From JAWLHK01 sp041690355 [NCBI: bacterium] (GTDB lineage: Bacteria > J088 > JAWLBW01), in the NCBI GenBank assembly GCA_041690355.1, contig JAWLHK010000022.1, positions 1-64,000 of the forward strand: a stretch of 64,000 bases of DNA. The letters are read 5' to 3'. Each line of letters opens with the position of its first letter. The first letter of the stretch is position 1. Shown piece after piece: positions 59,926 through 64,000 of the stretch. The notes beneath the pieces are model-generated. The model saw only the letters and a program-made list of their open reading frames with translations. It did no database searches and was not told the DNA's origin. A program made the translations under genes and the position numbers.

Positions 59926-61718
59926 GCCCGGTGCCGCCTTCGGGGGCGCCGCTCGCGTGCCCGACCGATTGCCAGCGCTGCGTTGATGAGGCCGATGTGC
60001 GAAAACGCCTGCGGAAAGTTCCCCCATGCGGCGCCCGTGCGCGGATCGGCCTCCTCGGCGAGCAGCCCCACATCGTTCCGCAAGGCGAGCAGGCCCTCCA
60101 TCCAGTCCGTAGCTTCCCGCTCGCGGCCCTGCATGGCAAGCACCTCCACCGCCCAGAAACTGCAGAAGAGGAATGCGCCTTCGATACCGCGAAAACGCTC
60201 TGCCCGGTAGAGGAGGGCAGGTCCCGCGTGAAGGCGCTCGCGGATGGCCGCGAAGGTGCGCGACAACAGGGGATCGTCGGGCTCGAGAACGCCGAGCGGC
60301 GCGGCCAGCAGGACCCCCGCATCGAGTTCCGCGTTGCCGTCCGCGGCCGTCAGAATGCCGCCGGCGTGTTCGGCTGCGGCTCGGATCCAGGCCGCGATTT
60401 CGCCGCGCACCCGGTGAAAATCGGCCCCGCCCGGAGGGAGAAGCCCGCGGTCGCGCAGGCGCGCCGCCCGGTCGGCGGCGACCCAGCACAGTAGTTTCGA
60501 GTGCACGTGCTGCCGCAGTTCGTTCCGGTATTCCCAGATTCCGGCGTCGGCCTCACGCCAGTGCCGGCAGGCGTAGGAAGCCAGCTCGAGAACGAGCCGG
60601 GCCGTCGCGCGATCGGCGCCCCCCTTATCCATCATCTGTTGGAATGCGGAGTCGATGACCTCTCCGTAGACATCGAGCTGGTGCTGATCTTCGGCTGCGT
60701 TGCCGATGCGCACCGGGCGGCTGTCTCCGTAGCCGTGCAGCCACCGGACCTCCTGCTCCCCGGGCGGACGTCGGCCGAAGACGTCATACAGCACGCGCAG
60801 CCGAGGGCGGCTCAAGGCTGTCGCGTGCAGGAGCCAGCTCACGAACGCCTGGGCCTCACGTGCGAATCCGAGGTCGCGCAGCGCGCGTGTCGTCTGCGAG
60901 GCGTCCCGCAACCAGCAGTACCGGTAATCCCAGTTCAGCGCGCCGCCCGGCTCTTCGGGCAGCGACGTGGTCGGCGCCGCGATCACGGCCCCCGACGGAG
61001 CGAACGAGAGCGCCTTGAGCACCAGCGCACTCCGCTCGATCGCATCACGCCACGGGCCGTCGTAGGTGCACCCGGCCATCCACTGCTTCCACCCGGCGAG
61101 CGTGCTCTCCAGCATCCGCCACAGATGCTGTTCCGTGAAAAGAATGGCGGGCGCGTCGCGATTGGCCGCCAGGATCAGCCCGGCGGTCTCTCCGGCCCGC
61201 AAGCGGAATTCCGCCTGAAGCGTCTCGCCGAGCACGTCCGGGGCCGCACCGAAGGCCTGCAGCGAGACCTGCATGTTGCCGTGACCGCTGCGGTGGCAGT
61301 ACCGGTAGCTTTTCCACCGCAGCGCCGATTTTCCGTACGACGGCCGCAGAAGAAGGGTGGAACGCATGCGGACGTTACCGCTTTCACAGCGCAGAAGGCG
61401 GATCACCGCGTGTTCCGGAGTCAGGCCCCCGTAGCGGCCGACCGGCATGAAGTCAAATACGCGCACATGCCCCTCGGAAAGCCGCCAGTCGCTCACGAGA
61501 ACGTTGCTCGCCGGTGCGTAGCCGCGTCCGCACGTGCCGGCTTCCTCCGGCGCAAGGCGCCACGAACCTCCCTTCTCCGGATCCAGTAGCCGCGCAAGCC
61601 AGGCGTCGCCGTCGAAGCGCGGCCAGCAGAGCCAGTCGATCGCACCCTGTCGCGAGACGAGCGCCGCCGTGCGCCCGTCGCCGATCAGGGCGTAGTCATG
61701 AATGGAAGGTGCGCCCAT
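59922..61718 (-). CDS. GH15 family glycoside hydrolase (glucoamylase/trehalase-like)
   Basis: A 598-residue cytosolic enzyme of GH15. The N-terminal beta-sandwich (about 1-210) starts IHDYALIGDGRTAALVSRQGAIDWLCWPRFD (in parts), which is diagnostic. The (alpha/alpha)6 barrel shows GALNWDYRYCWLRDAS (about 261-276, with the substrate-binding WRD-like motif and a Glu candidate) and ISGxE-like region near YGEVIDSAFQQ. No signal peptide. Likely acts on alpha-glucans or trehalose; specificity is open. It is coupled to a small membrane protein (ATGA). Start ATG 61718. Confidence 0.9.
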   Translation of the reverse strand: MGAPSIHDYALIGDGRTAALVSRQGAIDWLCWPRFDGDAWLARLLDPEKGGSWRLAPEEAGTCGRGYAPASNVLVSDWRLSEGHVRVFDFMPVGRYGGLTPEHAVIRLLRCESGNVRMRSTLLLRPSYGKSALRWKSYRYCHRSGHGNMQVSLQAFGAAPDVLGETLQAEFRLRAGETAGLILAANRDAPAILFTEQHLWRMLESTLAGWKQWMAGCTYDGPWRDAIERSALVLKALSFAPSGAVIAAPTTSLPEEPGGALNWDYRYCWLRDASQTTRALRDLGFAREAQAFVSWLLHATALSRPRLRVLYDVFGRRPPGEQEVRWLHGYGDSRPVRIGNAAEDQHQLDVYGEVIDSAFQQMMDKGGADRATARLVLELASYACRHWREADAGIWEYRNELRQHVHSKLLCWVAADRAARLRDRGLLPPGGADFHRVRGEIAAWIRAAAEHAGGILTAADGNAELDAGVLLAAPLGVLEPDDPLLSRTFAAIRERLHAGPALLYRAERFRGIEGAFLFCSFWAVEVLAMQGREREATDWMEGLLALRNDVGLLAEEADPRTGAAWGNFPQAFSHIGLINAALAIGRARERRPRRRHRA

Positions 61719-61841
61719 GTTCGCCTGCGATACACGGGCAACATAGCCGTGCAGCGCAGACGACGGTACTCCGGCCGCGCTGCGGGTCGACCTGCGAGAG
61801 GTCGGCCGCCGCCAGGCATCCGGTGGGTGAGGAAAGGAGGA

Positions 61842-63143
61842 CTACCTGTGTTTCTTCGCGATCGCTTCGAGCGCATCCCCGGCGGCGTCGAGCGTCTCTT
61901 CGATGACGTTCTTCGAGTGCGCGGTCGAGAGGAATGCGGCCTCGAACTGGCTCGGCGGCAGGTAGACGCCGCGCTCGAGCATGGCCCGGTGAAACCGGCC
62001 GTAGACGCGCGGATCGATGGTGGCCACGTCGGCCGGGCTGTTCACGGGCCGGTCGGTGAAGAAGAGGGTGAACATGCTGCCGACGTGATTGGCCGTGGCC
62101 GCGAAGCCCGCCCCCTCGGCCTGCCCGACCAGGCCGGCGGCGAGCTGGGTCGTGTGGCGCTCGAGGGTGTCGAACAGGCGCCGGCTTTTCTGCAATGTCT
62201 TCAAGGTCGCGATGCCCGCCGCCATGGCGAGCGGATTTCCCGACAGCGTCCCCGCCTGGTAGACGTCGCCGCTCGGGGCAACGCGCTTCATGATGGAGCG
62301 CTTGCCACCGTAGGCGCCCACGGGCAGACCGCCGCCGATGACCTTGCCGAAGGTGGTCAGGTCGGGCTTGATCCCGTAGCGTTCCTGCGCCCCGCCGCGC
62401 GCCACGCGGAAACCGGTCATGACTTCGTCGAAGATGAGCACGACGCCGTGCTTCGTGCACAGCGCGCGCAGCAGTTCGAGAAATCCGGGGGCCGGCAGAA
62501 TCACGCCCGAATTGCCGATGACCGGCTCGAGGATGATCGCCGCCAGATTGTCCCCTTCCTTGCGGAACAGGGTCTTCAGCGCATCTTCGTCGTTGAAGGG
62601 GAGGGTCAGGGTGAGGCCGGTGACATTGGCCGGAACGCCGGGGCTCGACGGAATGCCCAGCGTGAGCATGCCAGACCCCCCTTTGACGAGCAGGCTGTCG
62701 ACATGGCCGTGATAGCAGCCCTCGAACTTCGCGATCAGGTCGCGGCCGGTGTGAGCGCGGGCCAGCCGCAGGGCGCTCATCGTCGCCTCGGTGCCCGAAT
62801 TGACCATGCGCACCATGTCGAGGTTCGGAAAGAAGTCGAGCACCAGCTCGGCCAGCTCGACCTCGAGCGGACTCGGCGCGCCGTAGCTCGTGCCGCGCGC
62901 GGCGCCGCGGGCGATGGCGTCGACGACGGCCGGATGGGCATGCCCGAGAATCAGCGGACCCCACGAACAGACGTAATCGATGTAGCGGTTGCCGTCGACG
63001 TCGAAGAGATAGGCCCCCTCGGCGCGGTCGATGAAGACCGGATGTCCGCCGACCGCCTTGAAGGCGCGCACGGGGCTGTTGACGCCGCCGGGGAGCAGCT
63101 TGCGGGCACGGGAGAAAAGAGCTTCGGATTTCGTGTGCTTCAC
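61842..63143 (-). CDS. hemL: Glutamate-1-semialdehyde 2,1-aminomutase
   Basis: A 433-residue PLP enzyme that converts glutamate-1-semialdehyde to 5-aminolevulinate in the C5 route to tetrapyrroles. Conserved segments: [16 protein letters not shown] (about 13-28), [17 protein letters not shown] (about 113-129), [15 protein letters not shown] and the PLP-lysine region [18 protein letters not shown] (about 259-276). GTG start 63143 with GAGG upstream. Genes for other haem steps are not in the window. Confidence 0.96.
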   Translation of the reverse strand: MKHTKSEALFSRARKLLPGGVNSPVRAFKAVGGHPVFIDRAEGAYLFDVDGNRYIDYVCSWGPLILGHAHPAVVDAIARGAARGTSYGAPSPLEVELAELVLDFFPNLDMVRMVNSGTEATMSALRLARAHTGRDLIAKFEGCYHGHVDSLLVKGGSGMLTLGIPSSPGVPANVTGLTLTLPFNDEDALKTLFRKEGDNLAAIILEPVIGNSGVILPAPGFLELLRALCTKHGVVLIFDEVMTGFRVARGGAQERYGIKPDLTTFGKVIGGGLPVGAYGGKRSIMKRVAPSGDVYQAGTLSGNPLAMAAGIATLKTLQKSRRLFDTLERHTTQLAAGLVGQAEGAGFAATANHVGSMFTLFFTDRPVNSPADVATIDPRVYGRFHRAMLERGVYLPPSQFEAAFLSTAHSKNVIEETLDAAGDALEAIAKKHR

Positions 63144-63173
63144 GGAGACCTCACCGGAGAAACGAACAGGATA

Positions 63174-64000
63174 TCAGTGTCCGGCCAGAATAATCGACAG
63201 AGATTCGGCGCCGAACAACGTGGCCGCCGACTGCCCGTTCCACCGTTTGCGTCGCGGGTCGGCGCCCGAGGCGACGAGGATGGCGGCCGTGCTCTCCTGC
63301 TGCTGCAGGGCGGCCGCGATGAGCGGCGTCGTGCCGTCGAAAGCGGCCGGATCGGCGGCGGCGCCGTGGCGCAGGAGCAGCTCGGCGATCTGCGCCGCGC
63401 CGCGAAAGGAGGCGTAGTGCAGGGCGCGCCAGCCGTCCAGATCGGCGGCGTTGGGATCGGCCCCGGCTTTGAGAAGCATTTCGACCATGGCGAAGTCGCT
63501 GCGGAAGGCGGCCTTGCGCAGGGGCGTCCATCCGAACCGGTCTTCGGCCTCGGGGTTGGCCCCTCCCTCGATCAGCGCGGCTGCGGCGCGGTAGGCCCCC
63601 AGATCGACGCAGTCGAGCAGGGGCGTGGCGAGAAATCCGCCGGCCGCTGCGTCGGGGTCGGCGCCGTGGGCCAGCAGATCGGCCACGATCTCGGCCCGGT
63701 CGCCATCGGCGGCGAAATGCAGGGGGCCGAGCGCCCCTTCGCGCGGCGGGTTGGGGCTGGCTCCCGCCGCGAGCAGTCGCGCCACCGCCGCCGGATGCCC
63801 GGCCTGGGCCGCGTAGCCGAGCGCGGTGACGGGTTCGACTTCATCGTCGACGAGGTCGACCGGCGTGCCGGCCGCAAGCAGCAGCTCGATCAGGCCCCGG
63901 TCGTCCGCGGCGGCCGCGTGCAGCAGCGCGGTGACGCCGAACTTGTCGATGTCGGCGAAGGTGCGGGGGCGCAGGGGGAGCAGCTTGACCTCGCTGCCGG
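63174..64000 (-). CDS. Ankyrin-repeat protein, 5' end beyond the window
   Basis: Partial gene; the frame stays open to the window edge, so at least 275 residues. It is built of 33-residue ankyrin repeats, e.g. FGVTALLHAAAADDRGLIELL, GALGPLHFAADGDRAEIVADLLAHGADPDAA (in parts), FGWTPLRKAAFRSDFAMVEMLLKAGADPNA, GWRALHYASFRGAAQIAELLL and GTTPLIAAALQQQ. The C-terminus ends IILAGH. It should mediate protein-protein contacts; the N-terminal context, needed for a role, is outside the window. It lies 31 bp upstream of hemL on the same strand and may be co-transcribed with it. Confidence 0.85.
   Translation of the reverse strand, partial: GSEVKLLPLRPRTFADIDKFGVTALLHAAAADDRGLIELLLAAGTPVDLVDDEVEPVTALGYAAQAGHPAAVARLLAAGASPNPPREGALGPLHFAADGDRAEIVADLLAHGADPDAAAGGFLATPLLDCVDLGAYRAAAALIEGGANPEAEDRFGWTPLRKAAFRSDFAMVEMLLKAGADPNAADLDGWRALHYASFRGAAQIAELLLRHGAAADPAAFDGTTPLIAAALQQQESTAAILVASGADPRRKRWNGQSAATLFGAESLSIILAGH

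Overview
The window is GC-rich, densely coded chromosomal DNA from a Gram-negative, probably aerobic bacterium. The genes show lipoprotein signal peptides, a membrane-anchored cytochrome c, an outer-membrane-barrel-like protein and ClpS/ClpA. The ATP synthase membrane genes (atpZ-atpI-atpB-atpE) stand apart from the F1 genes, and the c subunit has a signal peptide; both resemble deltaproteobacterial lineages. A phylum cannot be fixed from this stretch. No rRNA, tRNA, CRISPR array, insertion sequence, prophage or replication origin was found. About 70 protein genes are supported.

Layout. 1-7 kb: cytochrome c, a class II amidotransferase, a Ni/Co-type transporter, an aldo/keto reductase, a marC/Mut7-C pair and a thioredoxin-domain lipoprotein. 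7-16 kb: acyl-CoA metabolism, with MeaA-type mutase and its G-protein chaperone MeaB, a DMT exporter, and a three-gene unit (histidine phosphatase, acyl-CoA dehydrogenase, kinase-like phosphotransferase), then a methyltransferase. 16-26 kb: transglutaminase-like, AhpD-like and VOC proteins, a TetR/FAD-monooxygenase unit, a TVP38-type membrane protein coupled to an unknown gene, a second TetR, MarR and DUF3179 proteins. 25-36 kb: secreted or membrane proteins (beta-propeller lipoprotein, HEAT-DUF1161 fusion, M50 protease, CorA) and a crotonase. 36-46 kb: TetR-controlled hydrolase/hotdog pair, cupin, a 1257-residue Ig-IPT-kelch lipoprotein, M48 protease and YjgN-like protein. 46-64 kb: housekeeping genes clpS-clpA, glmU, glpK, a cold-shock gene, atpZ-I-B-E and hemL, plus a MarR/metallo-beta-lactamase divergent pair, a GH15 enzyme and an ankyrin-repeat gene cut by the window end.

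Regulation. Several promoters can be read directly with -35/-10 boxes 17-18 bp apart. Three carry perfect dyads next to regulator genes: TetR at 19.8 kb, TetR at 37.7 kb and MarR at 58.9 kb. A fourth dyad array lies at 25.15 kb. Strong intrinsic terminators follow the cytochrome, mutase, cold-shock and atpE genes, and one lies between the convergent genes at 53.85 kb.

The most unusual feature is a set of nine intergenic islands built from heptanucleotide tandem repeats of at least six unrelated sequences. The families are ATTKACG, GAGTGAC, GCGCTTR, GGAATCA, GATGCCC and AACTGAA, with G-rich GGGGGAG-type tracts as well. Seven islands share a short CAAGGRC-type linker, and the two largest repeat nearly the same series of families. 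Some islands supply the stop codons and last residues of neighbouring genes. The pattern resembles the heptanucleotide STRR repeats known in filamentous cyanobacteria and is the best candidate here for something not yet described in this kind of genome.
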